Below, piece by piece: positions 6,934 through 17,005 of a stretch of DNA of 64,000 nucleotides (positions within the stretch are counted from its first letter, which is position 1; the number at the start of each line of letters is the position of its first letter). This DNA is from an uncultured Bacteroides sp. (GTDB lineage: Bacteria > Bacteroidota > Bacteroidia > Bacteroidales > Bacteroidaceae). The notes under the pieces were generated by a model. That model saw nothing but the letters and a program-made list of their open reading frames with translations. It did not search any database and was not told where the DNA came from. Made by a program: the position numbers and the translations under genes. Location: the NCBI GenBank assembly GCA_902388495.1, contig CABMPP010000006.1, positions 124,001 to 188,000 on the forward strand, in the 5' to 3' direction.

Positions 6934-9729
6934 TTAGAAAGTAAGCTGAATACCTCCAATGAAGGTGCTGGTTGCAGGATATTGCCATGCAATAACACCG
7001 TTAGCAGAAGTTTCCGGATTGTATCCTACAAAATCACTTGCTGTAAACGTGTAGAGATTATCTGCTGATGCATAAACACGCAGTTTCTGAATAAATGCTT
7101 TTTCAGTCCATCGTTTGGGTAATGTGTATCCCAATGTTACATTGCTGATACGCAGGTAGTTTCCGTTATAAAGATAACGAGAAGAGGTAGCTGTGGCTTT
7201 ATTGGGGTCACCATAGATGTACTGAGGATATTTAGCGTTTTTGTTCGTTTCTGTCCATGAGTTGAGAGCTACGTCTTCAAGCGGCGTGCGGAATGCCATA
7301 CCAAAACCGGTAAAGGCTGCTCCGGAATCGTATACTTTTCCTCCTAAACGGTAATTGAAATTAATGTTGAAATCGATTCCTTTCCAAGTAAGGTTAGTTC
7401 CAAAACCTCCCAAAACTTTGGGATCGGCATTTCCTACATAGCGCTTGGCGGCTGCATTGTAGTCTGATGTAGTTTCGTTACCTTCCTTATTGAGGTACCA
7501 CAGTGGTTTACCAGTCTCATGGTCCACCCCTACATATTCTTTCATATAGAACTGGCTATAAGGATGTCCCTTCTCAATAATTTGGAATGTATATTCCAAT
7601 GGATCATCAGTAGACAATTTTATAACTTCATTTTTATTCCATGTTAAGTTAGCAAAGAAATTCCAGTTTAAATCATTTTTCTGGATAATCGAAGTATTTA
7701 CTGAGAACTCAATACCACGATTGCGGATAGAACCGATATTCTGATAAGTCTTTGACATACCGGTAGTCATAGATAAAGGTATTTCAAATAGAGCATCAGA
7801 AGTTTCTTCATTATAGAAATCAAAGGTAAGATGGATACGATGAAGGAACGAAAGGTCAAAACCAACATCGAATTTCTTGGAAACCTCCCATGTCAATTCC
7901 GGATTGGGAATACTTGTCGGTCTCATACCTGGCATTTGGTTGTAGTTATAGCCTGAGGAATAGAATCCGCGGGCAGCATACCAACTAATATCTTGATTAC
8001 CTACTGTACCATAAGATGCACGAAGCGTAGCATTCGTTATTGTTTCGTTTTCATTTAGGAAGTCTTCACCTGAAATACGCCATTTTCCACCCACTGACCA
8101 GAAGTTACCCCAACGGTTATCGGCACCGAATACGGATGAACCGTCGCGGCGGAAAGAACCGGAGAGATAATACTTATCTGCATAAGCATAATGTACATCT
8201 GCAAAATAAGAGGCTAGACGAGCTTCTTGCTTATAGTATTCATTGCCTTGATCGGTACCGGCTGTTGTAAGGTCGCGCATACCGGAAGCTGCAAACGGAA
8301 AGTCCGATTTTGCATAATATTCATAGAAATAGCTCTTCTTCTGCATTTCTTGACCTAACATCAAGCTAATATCATGTTTATTGGCAAACTTATAGTTCCA
8401 ACCAATAATATTATTCCAGGTGATGACTGTACTTCTGGAGTTGTATTGTTGTCCCAGACCATTATAGTCTTGTGCTTGTGGATTGTATAGAGCACTCCAA
8501 TACTGATATTGGCGTAATTCGTTGATATTTACTCCTAATGTTGTTTTGGCATAGATTCCTTTACCAAAATCTATTTGGAAATAAGGATTCAAATTCACCA
8601 TTTGAGTTGTATTTTGGTTAAGTTCACCCGCTTTCTCGTCCATCAATGCCAACGGATTATAACCATTGATGTTAGCATAATTTCCTTCTGCATCATAAAA
8701 GGGATCCATAGGAGTCTGGCTGGAGATAGCAGCTGTGATTGGACTACTCATAGAACCTGATGTGGATAGTGAAAAACCATTCTGTGTAGAGTAACTGTAT
8801 GATGAATTCACTCCCAAAGTAGCCCATTGGAACTTAGTATCCAAATTGAGGCGGCCAGAGAAGCGTTCCAAATCCGATCCTATAATCAAACCTTCTGTAT
8901 TCAGATAACCTAAACCGACGTAGTAGCCGGTAGAACCGGTACGTCCTTGCATATTAAGGTTGTAGTCTTGATAGTAGCCTTTACGAGAAATGGCATCCAT
9001 CCAGTCGTAAGAAGACTTGCGATCCCAGCCAAAATAATCATCAGCTAAGTAATCATAATTTTCCTGCCAATCACCACCTTGTGCTGCAGTGTAACCGTCA
9101 GCGAAAAGCTTCATGGTTTGTTGCGCATTAGCAAAATCCATGTTGTTGTTGGCAGTTGTTACAAATCCTTGCTTAATATCAAGATTGATATTAAATTTGC
9201 CTTCTGAACCTTTTTTAGTAGTAACCACAATTACTCCATTGGCTGCACGCGAACCATAAATAGCAGTAGCTGCCGCATCTTTTAATACTGTGATGCTTTC
9301 AATGTCGGCAGGATTAAGTGAAGACATCGGATCTACTACATTATTAGTGCTATAAGTAAGTGAATTATCATCCGTATCAGAGTCAACCGGCATACCATCA
9401 ATTACATAGAGTGGCTGAGTTCCGGAATTAAGTGAGCCACGTCCACGTACATAGATAGATCCCCATATACCTGGCATACTAGTTGAATTGTTCATTTGAA
9501 TACCAGGTACAGCACCCTCTAATGCCTTTACGAAATTAGCATCAGTCTTCTTTGCAAGAACATCTTTACCTACAATAGCGGCTGCTCCAGTAAACGATGC
9601 CTTTCGTTGTACACCATAACCTGTTACTACAACTTCGTCTAAGACTTCTGTATCAGGCTTCATTGCGATTTTCATATTCGCCTTAATACTCACCTCTTGA
9701 GTCTGCATACCAATATACGAAATAATCAA
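6934..9729 (-). CDS. SusC-like TonB-dependent transporter, cassette 1 (silent, lacks N-terminus)
   Basis: The body of a SusC/RagA transporter (about 931 residues). It begins inside the carboxypeptidase-regulatory-like domain (IISYIGMQTQEVSIK) and continues with the TonB-box region EVLDEVVVTGYG, the plug (ITVLKDAAATAIYGSRAANGVI) and a long beta-barrel ending in Phe (GGIQLTF). It has no ATG, signal peptide or promoter. The nominal start at 9729 is a TTG that corresponds to an internal Leu of the intact paralog at 30859. The frame stays open through the shared 18-bp site and further upstream to a stop, with no plausible start. After inversion it would become a protein of about 1003 residues. It is the most diverged of the five copies. 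Confidence 0.92.
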   Translation of the reverse strand: MIISYIGMQTQEVSIKANMKIAMKPDTEVLDEVVVTGYGVQRKASFTGAAAIVGKDVLAKKTDANFVKALEGAVPGIQMNNSTSMPGIWGSIYVRGRGSLNSGTQPLYVIDGMPVDSDTDDNSLTYSTNNVVDPMSSLNPADIESITVLKDAAATAIYGSRAANGVIVVTTKKGSEGKFNINLDIKQGFVTTANNNMDFANAQQTMKLFADGYTAAQGGDWQENYDYLADDYFGWDRKSSYDWMDAISRKGYYQDYNLNMQGRTGSTGYYVGLGYLNTEGLIIGSDLERFSGRLNLDTKFQWATLGVNSSYSYSTQNGFSLSTSGSMSSPITAAISSQTPMDPFYDAEGNYANINGYNPLALMDEKAGELNQNTTQMVNLNPYFQIDFGKGIYAKTTLGVNINELRQYQYWSALYNPQAQDYNGLGQQYNSRSTVITWNNIIGWNYKFANKHDISLMLGQEMQKKSYFYEYYAKSDFPFAASGMRDLTTAGTDQGNEYYKQEARLASYFADVHYAYADKYYLSGSFRRDGSSVFGADNRWGNFWSVGGKWRISGEDFLNENETITNATLRASYGTVGNQDISWYAARGFYSSGYNYNQMPGMRPTSIPNPELTWEVSKKFDVGFDLSFLHRIHLTFDFYNEETSDALFEIPLSMTTGMSKTYQNIGSIRNRGIEFSVNTSIIQKNDLNWNFFANLTWNKNEVIKLSTDDPLEYTFQIIEKGHPYSQFYMKEYVGVDHETGKPLWYLNKEGNETTSDYNAAAKRYVGNADPKVLGGFGTNLTWKGIDFNINFNYRLGGKVYDSGAAFTGFGMAFRTPLEDVALNSWTETNKNAKYPQYIYGDPNKATATSSRYLYNGNYLRISNVTLGYTLPKRWTEKAFIQKLRVYASADNLYTFTASDFVGYNPETSANGVIAWQYPATSTFIGGIQLTF

Positions 9730-9744
9730 AGTCTTCGCAGAACT
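9727..9744 (-). repeat. Recombination site copy 1 (silent)
   Basis: On the - strand it reads AGTTCTGCGAAGACTTTG, identical to the site in the expressed susC at 31060 but in opposite orientation. Homology with the expressed copy begins exactly here; upstream sequences differ. Inferred crossover site for the tyrosine recombinase at 29220. Confidence 0.85.
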
Positions 9745-10144
9745 GAATGACAGGTATATTATTGATAATAAGATAGTTACGATTTGTTTAGAACTTGGAA
9801 TGAATAATATATATGCTTAATAGATGACATATAATAAGGGATGAAAAAAAATAGTGATATCAATTTTCTATCACCATAATAATTTAACCCGCTAATAATC
9901 ATTTATTTAACATTGTATTCTGTTTCATTTTGCTACTTTACAATATACTGATTGATTTTGAAAGGTGGTATTTGTCAAAAATAGAGATTTAGATAGATAG
10001 AACTTTTTTTTTAATTTGAAAAATATGATTGGAATAATAAGAAAAACAATTTGTAAAGAATTGTACATCTTTTTATATTTGTATTATACTTCAGAGTTGA
10101 TAAAAAAAACTATAATCATAGTCTTATTATAATAAAATTATAAT
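9745..10144 (-). other. Non-coding module behind silent site 1
   Basis: An AT-rich stretch with no credible gene. On the - strand CCAAGTTCT (9790-9798) sits exactly 45 bp from the 18-bp site. Around 9805-10060 the sequence matches the region behind silent site 2 and more weakly site 3. Shared blocks include an imperfect ATATGC...ATAT inverted repeat (about 9810-9835), a TTTCTATCA block, and CTAATAATCATT. There is no open leader or ATG in frame with susC cassette 1. Role unknown: spacer, insulator or recombinase-accessory region. Confidence 0.55.
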
Positions 10145-10152
10145 TATCTTTG
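10145..10152 (+). promoter_or_regulatory. Possible -7 element for the 10170 ATPase gene
   Basis: TATCTTTG matches TAnnTTTG, 17 bp before the ATG at 10170. No clear -33 TTG is seen at the right distance in this A/T-only stretch. Confidence 0.4.
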
Positions 10153-10169
10153 TATAAAACGTTTGTGTT

Positions 10170-11297
10170 ATGGAAAAAATCAACCCTTTTATTACTAATG
10201 GCTATGTTTCTGCCGAATATTTTTGTGATCGCATAGCTGAAACCGAAATGTTAACTCGCTATGTTGTAAATGGGAATAATGTAGCATTGATATCTCCACG
10301 TCGTTTGGGCAAAACCGGTTTGATAGAACACTGTTTTCATCAAAAGTGCATAAAGGATAAATATTATACATTCTTGATTGATATATATGCAACTAAAAAC
10401 CTGCAGGAATTTGTTTTTGAACTTGGCAAAGGTATCTTAAATGGCTTGAAATCGCAAGGTAGGAAAGCATGGGATCTGTTTCTGAGTTGTTTGTCATCTC
10501 TCCGAACTAGTATATCATTTGATTTTGCAGGAAGCCCGAGTTGGAATTTAGAAATGGGAGATATAAAAACTCCTGGCATAACATTGGATGAGATATTTTA
10601 TTATCTGGCACAAGCTGACAAACCTTGTCTGGTTTCTATTGATGAGTTTCAAGTTATAGCTAAATATCCGGAGAAGAATGTTGAGGCCATGCTACGAACT
10701 CACATTCAGCATTGTACAAATGCAAAATTCATTTATGCAGGCTCTCAACGTCATATGATGGGGGAAATATTCACAAGTCCTGCACGCCCTTTTTATCAAA
10801 GCACGGCTGTCATGGAATTACATCCTATTGATATGCAAATATATACAGAGTTTATTAAGAAGCATTTTTTAGCGAGCAAGAAAAATATTACAGAAGAAAC
10901 GGTTCATAAAGTATATAAGTATTTTGAAGGTGTTACGTGGTATATTCAATTTGTAGCAAATTCATTATATACGATGACGGCTGCAAATGAGACATGTACA
11001 GTAGACAAAGTAGATGTTGCAATCGAGAACATTTTATCTCAGTTGAACTTCACATATTCTTCTCTTCTTTATCAGCTTCCTCCCAAACAAAAAGAGGTTT
11101 TGATGGCTATTTGTAAAGAGGAAAAAGCGAAAGAGATCACCTCCTCCAAATTCCTAAGAACTTATAAATTGACTGCAAGTTCAGTGCAAGGGGCAATAAA
11201 AGGATTGTTGGATAAGGATTTTGTCACTTGTGAACTGGGAGAATATAGAGTATATGATAAATTCTTTGAGATATGGTTAATGAATTTGCTTAAATAA
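10170..11297 (+). CDS. AAA-type ATPase (ATPase_2/archaeal-ATPase-like family)
   Basis: 375 residues. Walker A is SPRRLGKTGL (residues ~42-51), Walker B is PCLVSIDEFQ, and a sensor-like segment FIYAGSQRHMM follows. The C-terminal ~80 residues form a winged-helix-like domain (KEVLMAICKEEKAKEITSSKFLRTYKL). The family (PF01637-like) is abundant in Bacteroides and its cellular role is mostly unknown; it may be STAND-like signalling or mobile-associated. It is cytosolic. It is the only non-Sus gene between the silent cassettes, on the opposite strand to both neighbours, and has its own likely promoter. Any recombination between sites 1 and 2 would remove it. Confidence 0.82.
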   Translation: MEKINPFITNGYVSAEYFCDRIAETEMLTRYVVNGNNVALISPRRLGKTGLIEHCFHQKCIKDKYYTFLIDIYATKNLQEFVFELGKGILNGLKSQGRKAWDLFLSCLSSLRTSISFDFAGSPSWNLEMGDIKTPGITLDEIFYYLAQADKPCLVSIDEFQVIAKYPEKNVEAMLRTHIQHCTNAKFIYAGSQRHMMGEIFTSPARPFYQSTAVMELHPIDMQIYTEFIKKHFLASKKNITEETVHKVYKYFEGVTWYIQFVANSLYTMTAANETCTVDKVDVAIENILSQLNFTYSSLLYQLPPKQKEVLMAICKEEKAKEITSSKFLRTYKLTASSVQGAIKGLLDKDFVTCELGEYRVYDKFFEIWLMNLLK

Positions 11298-11359
11298 ATT
11301 ATATACCATTATTGTTTTATATGGATAATCATTATAGCAACTATTTAAGAAATATCCCT

Positions 11360-11391
11360 AAAAAGCCGGTCCATTTGTGAACCGGCTTTTA
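11360..11391. terminator. Bidirectional terminator between ATPase and cassette 2
   Basis: Stem AAAAGCCGGT (11361-11370) with ACCGGCTTTT (11381-11390), flanked by A and T runs on both sides. It separates two convergent transcription units. Confidence 0.85.
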
Positions 11392-11419
11392 TTATTACTA
11401 TTTTGCACATTTCTTTAAA

Positions 11420-12373
11420 TTATTCAGCCTCCAAAGAGTTGAGATATGCTTCCGCACTCAGGTACAAATAAGACGGAGTACCACAAGGAGATGCAGCGCC
11501 ATCCTTATAAGCAGCCATACTTACGTACAGCGAATTGGCAGGGAAGGTAATGCTACCAGCCTTTTCATTATAAATGCCCAAAGGATAAGAGCTTATATTG
11601 GTAGACACGTTACCATAGATAGAACCACCGCTAAACATGCCATACCCCCAGTCCATACCATATTGAACCGGCTTCAAGGAAGCACCTTCTTTGGTTACAT
11701 CAATAATGAAGACATATTTACCGGGAATAACGTCACCTTCCTCATTAAAAGGATAACCGTTGAAACCTCCAACCTCATCTTGTGCAGTAGCCACCTTGGC
11801 AAACGGACTGTCAAAGCGGAAACGGGTACTGGTAGCAGTCGTAGTCTTTTCAAGTTCCACAGCCAAAGGAAGAGCCGGATCTACACCGAAAAAATTAGAA
11901 ACTGTACCATCCAAATAATATCCGGTACCGATAGACTCCCACTTTAGAATAGCAAAATTCACTGAAATCTCATGGTAACCGGAAGAATATTTGCTAACAT
12001 TATCCCCACTCAGAGCCAATTGTAAATTATAAGTGACCCCCACGGCAGCCGACGGAACTTCAACTGTCAATTTTGCAGTCTTTTCTCCGGCAGCAAATGA
12101 TACTGTAGAAGGGCACACAAATACATTTCCCTCATTATTAACCACTGTAACATCAGCAGTGCCGGCAACATCTGCCAATACACGTGTAAGGGTCACATCA
12201 AAAGAAGTTATTCCCGGCTCCACTTCCACCGTTTGAGTATGATTACCCACAAAACAGATTCCCTGATTACTGTCTTCCAGTTCAGCCGGAGTATAACTTT
12301 CTGCATCAGGATCGCAAGATGTTGCTATCAATACGATGACAAACAGGCTAAGTATCTTATTTATATATTTCAT
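11420..12373 (-). CDS. Surface lipoprotein, third gene of cassette 2 (silent)
   Basis: 317 residues. The signal peptide ends IATSC, followed by acidic residues (DPDAES) that fit the Bacteroides lipoprotein surface-export signal. The first ~120 residues after the Cys look like a Calx-beta-like strand-rich domain (VEPGITSFDVTLTRVLADVAGTADVTV; SFAAGEKTAKLTVEVPSAAVGVTY). The C-terminal domain shares IGTGYYLDGT-type motifs with the third genes of cassettes 4 and 5 (IPAGTAQFYSG, IGTGIWRDGV). By position it corresponds to SusE/SusF-type accessory binding proteins; its ligand is unknown. It starts 30 bp after the susD cassette 2 stop and should be cotranscribed with it. Confidence 0.8.
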   Translation of the reverse strand: MKYINKILSLFVIVLIATSCDPDAESYTPAELEDSNQGICFVGNHTQTVEVEPGITSFDVTLTRVLADVAGTADVTVVNNEGNVFVCPSTVSFAAGEKTAKLTVEVPSAAVGVTYNLQLALSGDNVSKYSSGYHEISVNFAILKWESIGTGYYLDGTVSNFFGVDPALPLAVELEKTTTATSTRFRFDSPFAKVATAQDEVGGFNGYPFNEEGDVIPGKYVFIIDVTKEGASLKPVQYGMDWGYGMFSGGSIYGNVSTNISSYPLGIYNEKAGSITFPANSLYVSMAAYKDGAASPCGTPSYLYLSAEAYLNSLEAE

Positions 12374-12403
12374 ATTCCGTATTTTTAATAGTTAACTTAT
12401 TCT

Positions 12404-13993
12404 TTATTCTACATCAGGTATTGGCGCCGGTGCTGAAACCAACGGATTGTTTTCCAATAACGGATTATATTGTACTTCCTTATTGGGAATACTGTAAATC
12501 TGAACCGGATCACCTGCTGCAATATTGAATACGGCAGTTTTCGGAAAACCACATCCTAAACGGTTAATGCCTTTATTCAAACGCATGATATCGAAATATG
12601 CCATACCTTCTCCCCAGAATTCAAGACGACGTTGTTGCCAAACAGCTTCCTGCACCGCCTCTGCTGCAGTAGCAGTACACTTATAAGACGGATCACGATA
12701 CGCAGTGACAAAAGAGTTAAGAGTAGATACACCGCCACTAACATTGCCACTCATGGCCTGAGCCTCTGCCTTGATAAGGTACATCTCCTCAACACGCATC
12801 AATATTACATCCGTAGCATTGTTGTCAGTTCCCCATTGATCATTCAGCACTCCATACTTCACTTGTGTATAGGCAGGTGCCTTTTTCCCGGTAATATATG
12901 TCTGGGCCGCAGCTGGCAAATTAGCAGACACGCCTTCACCGTTCAGGAACCACCCCTTGCGGACATCACTTGCAGGGATCTGTTCATACAGTTTAGGACT
13001 GATTCTACGCCATCCCCCTACTGAAGCATAACCATAATTCAGGGAACCCATGTGTGATGGGAAGTTGCAAATACCGGTAGTACTTACCCGATCTTTTTCA
13101 GTGATCAAGATACCCCACATCCATGATTTATCTTCAATATCAATAAATGTCGGCTTGCTCACTGCAGTGCGGCTATATGGAACAGCAGCAGTATGAGACA
13201 ATGCGGCTTCTGCATCTTTCAATGCTTCAGCATACTTATGCATTGTCAAATAAACACGTGCACGGATACCATAAACCACATCAAGGCTGACATAACGCTT
13301 GTCTTCACGAGTCATTGAAGTACTGCTCAGCAACTCAATGGCTTTATTAAGGTCACCCAAGATGAAATCATAAGTTTCCTGAACTGTAGAACGAGCACAA
13401 CCGTTAGTTGCTACCTCTTCTGCATTCTCTGCCGTGATGATTGGCATACCCGGAGCATCTTCATGCCCCTTGTAGTTGAACTGATATAACTGTACCAATG
13501 TGAAATAATCAAATGCACGAATAGCCAACGCTTGTGCCAGATAGAACTGCAATGTAGGATCTTCTGTTGCATTATCTACGGTACCGATAACAGCATTTGC
13601 CGTAAAAATCTGATTATAAAGCGTACCCCAGAACTCAACAGTAGCTATACTCGTATTCAAGCAGTCATTATAAGTCATGGAAGTTCTATACCAATTATAG
13701 CCAACATCGTCAGCGAGCATGTCCGTTCCCCTTGAATCGGTTGCCAACATTATAGTCGGATAACCTATATCGTTATGCGTCTCTGTATCCTCAGGATAGT
13801 TCTTGGCATATTGAGTAAAGTTGGCTGCAATGGCTGCTACGCTGGCCTCCAATTTAGACGGATCAGCCTCAACAACATCTTCTTTCTGGTCGGCTGTAAT
13901 GGTTGAACTTAGCGGTTCCGTATCCAAATCTGTACATCCGGCTACCATCAAACCGAACATAACATACGGTGTTATTTTATATAATTTCTTCAT
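12404..13993 (-). CDS. SusD-like outer-membrane lipoprotein, cassette 2 (silent)
   Basis: 529 residues, SusD/RagB family. The signal peptide ends MVAGC, then TDLDTEP. Family marks are the helical YLAQALAIRAFDYFTLVQLYQ, the conserved YSRTAVSKP, RVEEMYLIKAEAQA and the C-terminal WQQRRLEFWGEGMAYFDIMR. It is clearly a close paralog of the cassette 4 SusD (shared DLDTEPL, DQKE, NGCARSTVQE, SHMGSLNYGYASVG). It should form the lid of the cassette 2 SusC. The gene lies 30 bp behind that susC with no promoter seen. Confidence 0.92.
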   Translation of the reverse strand: MKKLYKITPYVMFGLMVAGCTDLDTEPLSSTITADQKEDVVEADPSKLEASVAAIAANFTQYAKNYPEDTETHNDIGYPTIMLATDSRGTDMLADDVGYNWYRTSMTYNDCLNTSIATVEFWGTLYNQIFTANAVIGTVDNATEDPTLQFYLAQALAIRAFDYFTLVQLYQFNYKGHEDAPGMPIITAENAEEVATNGCARSTVQETYDFILGDLNKAIELLSSTSMTREDKRYVSLDVVYGIRARVYLTMHKYAEALKDAEAALSHTAAVPYSRTAVSKPTFIDIEDKSWMWGILITEKDRVSTTGICNFPSHMGSLNYGYASVGGWRRISPKLYEQIPASDVRKGWFLNGEGVSANLPAAAQTYITGKKAPAYTQVKYGVLNDQWGTDNNATDVILMRVEEMYLIKAEAQAMSGNVSGGVSTLNSFVTAYRDPSYKCTATAAEAVQEAVWQQRRLEFWGEGMAYFDIMRLNKGINRLGCGFPKTAVFNIAAGDPVQIYSIPNKEVQYNPLLENNPLVSAPAPIPDVE

Positions 13994-14023
13994 ATTCTTT
14001 CTATTTTTATTATTGAACTATTA

Positions 14024-16990
14024 TCAGAATGTCACTTTCAAACCACCGGAAATAGTACGTATAGGTGTATATCTATCCGTAGAAGCCGTAGTGTAGCTCA
14101 TACGCGGGTCAAGTCCTCTGCGGGCGGAGAAAAGGGCCACATTGTCAGCAGCACCATAAACGCGCAGACTGCCAATGCCCAGATTTCTCAGCCATCTCTT
14201 AGGTAATGTATATCCCAGTGTAATGTTATTGATAGCAAAGTAATCGGAACTTGTCAACCAACGGTCTGACGTAGAATTAGTATACTTATCAATTGCATCG
14301 ACACGCGGGATATTACTTTTCGTATTTTCCGGCGTCCATGCATTCAGAATATCTTTATGCCAGTTATGCCCCAAATCACCGGAATTGCCACCGTGCATTA
14401 GAGACTGATAACCGCTGTCGTAAATTGTACCTCCTAACTGATAAGCACACTGGATTGAGAAATCAAAACCACGGAACTCCAATGTAGTGCCGACACCACC
14501 ATAAATAGTAGGCAGCAAATCTCCGGAAGCCTGTCTGTTGGTATTGTAGGCAGCAGACCAGTCCCAAGTCTTGTATTCTACACCGTCATCACCCTTTGCC
14601 CAGTACTGTGCTTCACCACTATCAGAGTCTACTCCTGCATATTTTGTCAAATAGAATTGATAGAGTGATTCTCCTTCGCGATAAATATAAGAACCACTAA
14701 TCATCTCCCCCTTCAAGTCAGGATGCAATTCAAGAATCTTATTCTTCACGATTGTCCCATTCCAGTTGATGATCCATTTCAGATCGTTGGTTTCAATCGG
14801 TGTATAATTCAATTCGATTTCAAGACCTGAGTTACGAACGGAACCGATATTCATAGGAATCTGTGTATAACCATTAGACATAGCAACCGGTTTGTAATAT
14901 AACATGTCTTCCGTTTGACGATTAAAATACTCAATGGTACCGTTAATGCGTCCTCGCAGAAGAGCAAAGTCTACACCTGCATTGAAAGAATTGGAAGTTT
15001 CCCATGTGATATCCTTATTCCCTTTATAGAAAAGCACACCGTCGGAAAATACGCCGTCAGAACCGCTTACGGTATATTGATCTTGATAAGGATAATAGTT
15101 AGCATATCCCTGATAAAGCAGATTATCATTACCTTGCTGACCGAAAGAAGCTTTCAGTTTCAACATGTTAATCCAATCATATTGAGAAATGAAACTTTCT
15201 TTAGCCATATCCCACGCAGCACTTACACTCCAGAAGTTACCCCAGCGGTTATCCGGATGGAAACGCGAAGAAGCATCACGGCGATAAGAGAAGCTTCCAT
15301 AGTATTTTTCGTTAAAATCATAGCTGGCACGTGTAATGATACCGACTGTGGCATATTCATTATAGCTACCGGAACCATTTTTACGGTCAATAACATTAGA
15401 TGCAGTCCAGTTCTTGTCACTATACATGTTATATCCTAAAATATAGTGGCTCTCAGTGTTGAAGTCCATACTTTCATAACCAGCCAAAATATCCAAATTA
15501 TGATTGCCGAATGTTTTTTTGTAATTCAACAGATATTGTTGGTCAAGAGAATAGACACGCGAAGAATACTGCATAACAGAACCGCCGTAGGAAGCAGACT
15601 GACCATAGTATTTGTTGCCCACACTATGTTGACGTGTGTTATCAATATGCAAGCCCAATGAAGCAGTCAATGACAAACCATCGATAATGTCAATCTTGGC
15701 ATACCATTTTCCATTCAAAATATCCATTAAATACTTTTCCGTATCATAGAGGAAGCCACTCATAGGGTTGGACATACTCATGAAGTTACGAGTATAATTT
15801 GTACTCTTACCATCACCATAGTCATATACCCGATAACCAGTATTTGCGTCATATACAATTTTTCCATCGGCATTACGTACATACATCGGATAAATTGGTG
15901 CCATGAAATTACTTACATAAAACGCATTACCGGAAGAAGTAGCAGCATCCGTATCCTGATCACCCGGAGAACGGCTTGTTACATTCGAGTAGCTAAGATT
16001 CACTCCAAGTTTCAACCATTTTTTAGCTTGATAATCTACATTCAAACGAGTAGAGATACGTTCGAAACCTGAATTCTCAATAATACCTTCATCATTCAAA
16101 TAGCTGGCAGAGAGATAATAGCTTAATTTATCCGAACCTCCAGAAACGCTAAGATTATATTCCTGACGCAAATTGCTCTGGAACATTTCATCCGACCAGT
16201 TATCGGGTGTATAATAATAGTCGCCGTCACTATATCCCAAAGTTGCATAAGGATTCAGTTTCCCATTCCGACCAATAAGATACTGCCCTTCAGGTATGGT
16301 ATAAACTTGGTATCCTAAGCCAGGGATTAAGTCTGTATTGGCCAATTGATAAGCCCGTTCTGCCGTATATTTACTATTATACAAATAGCCATTATACAAA
16401 GCGGAATAAGCCGTTTCCATATAAGTATTCGCATTCTGCAAAACATCATAATTCTTCACCAAACGGGAGTTGGTTCCCCAACGGGCATCCAAAGAAATCT
16501 GTGTATCGCCACTCTTACCTTTCTTTGTAGTAACCAGAATAACACCGTTGGCACCACGCGCACCATACAACGCTGCCGCTGCAGCATCTTTCAATACAGT
16601 CATAGATTCAATATCCTGCGAGTTAACTGCCGAAATATCTCCTTCATAAGGAATGCCATCTACCACATATAATGGATTATTGCTGGCATACATAGATCCG
16701 ATACCACGAATACGGACAGTTGCACTCGTACCCGGCTGACCATTGGTGCTTTGAGTCTGTACTCCTGATACCGTACCGGAAAGAGCATTTGATAAATTTG
16801 AAACCTGACGCTTTTCCAGTGTCTCAGACTTTATCACAGAAGCCGAACCCGTAAAAGCTGATTTCTTTGCCGTACCATAAGCAACAACCATTACCTCATC
16901 AAGCATCTCAGAATCAGAATGCATGAATATTTTCATATTCGGCTTAATATCAACCTCTTGTGTTTTCATACCAATGTACGAAATAATCAA
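14024..16990 (-). CDS. SusC-like TonB-dependent transporter, cassette 2 (silent, lacks N-terminus)
   Basis: A body of about 988 residues beginning IISYIGMKTQEVDIK at the shared site; the nominal start codon is TTG (internal Leu of the intact paralog). It contains the TonB-box region EMLDEVMVVAYGTAKK, the plug (MTVLKDAAAAALYGARGANGVILVTT) and a barrel ending GGLKVTF. It has no signal peptide, ATG or promoter. Fused to the 72 residues before that Leu in the expressed copy it would be about 1060 residues, normal for SusC. It is most similar to cassette 4 (shared KRQVSN, GQPGTSATVRIRGIGSM, QEYNLSVSGG). Confidence 0.93.
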   Translation of the reverse strand: MIISYIGMKTQEVDIKPNMKIFMHSDSEMLDEVMVVAYGTAKKSAFTGSASVIKSETLEKRQVSNLSNALSGTVSGVQTQSTNGQPGTSATVRIRGIGSMYASNNPLYVVDGIPYEGDISAVNSQDIESMTVLKDAAAAALYGARGANGVILVTTKKGKSGDTQISLDARWGTNSRLVKNYDVLQNANTYMETAYSALYNGYLYNSKYTAERAYQLANTDLIPGLGYQVYTIPEGQYLIGRNGKLNPYATLGYSDGDYYYTPDNWSDEMFQSNLRQEYNLSVSGGSDKLSYYLSASYLNDEGIIENSGFERISTRLNVDYQAKKWLKLGVNLSYSNVTSRSPGDQDTDAATSSGNAFYVSNFMAPIYPMYVRNADGKIVYDANTGYRVYDYGDGKSTNYTRNFMSMSNPMSGFLYDTEKYLMDILNGKWYAKIDIIDGLSLTASLGLHIDNTRQHSVGNKYYGQSASYGGSVMQYSSRVYSLDQQYLLNYKKTFGNHNLDILAGYESMDFNTESHYILGYNMYSDKNWTASNVIDRKNGSGSYNEYATVGIITRASYDFNEKYYGSFSYRRDASSRFHPDNRWGNFWSVSAAWDMAKESFISQYDWINMLKLKASFGQQGNDNLLYQGYANYYPYQDQYTVSGSDGVFSDGVLFYKGNKDITWETSNSFNAGVDFALLRGRINGTIEYFNRQTEDMLYYKPVAMSNGYTQIPMNIGSVRNSGLEIELNYTPIETNDLKWIINWNGTIVKNKILELHPDLKGEMISGSYIYREGESLYQFYLTKYAGVDSDSGEAQYWAKGDDGVEYKTWDWSAAYNTNRQASGDLLPTIYGGVGTTLEFRGFDFSIQCAYQLGGTIYDSGYQSLMHGGNSGDLGHNWHKDILNAWTPENTKSNIPRVDAIDKYTNSTSDRWLTSSDYFAINNITLGYTLPKRWLRNLGIGSLRVYGAADNVALFSARRGLDPRMSYTTASTDRYTPIRTISGGLKVTF

Positions 16991-17005
16991 AGTCTTCGCA
17001 GAACT
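16988..17005 (-). repeat. Recombination site copy 2 (silent)
   Basis: AGTTCTGCGAAGACTTTG on the - strand, identical in all 18 positions to the expressed-copy site. Identity with the expressed susC continues into the coding side (ATTATTTCGTA) but stops at once on the other side. Confidence 0.85.

Noticed and set aside
9727..9729. TTG codons at 9729, 16990, 22389 and 28336 as genuine susC starts
   Set aside because: All lie inside the shared 18-bp site and correspond to an internal Leu of the complete paralog. The resulting proteins would lack a signal peptide, which a SusC needs.
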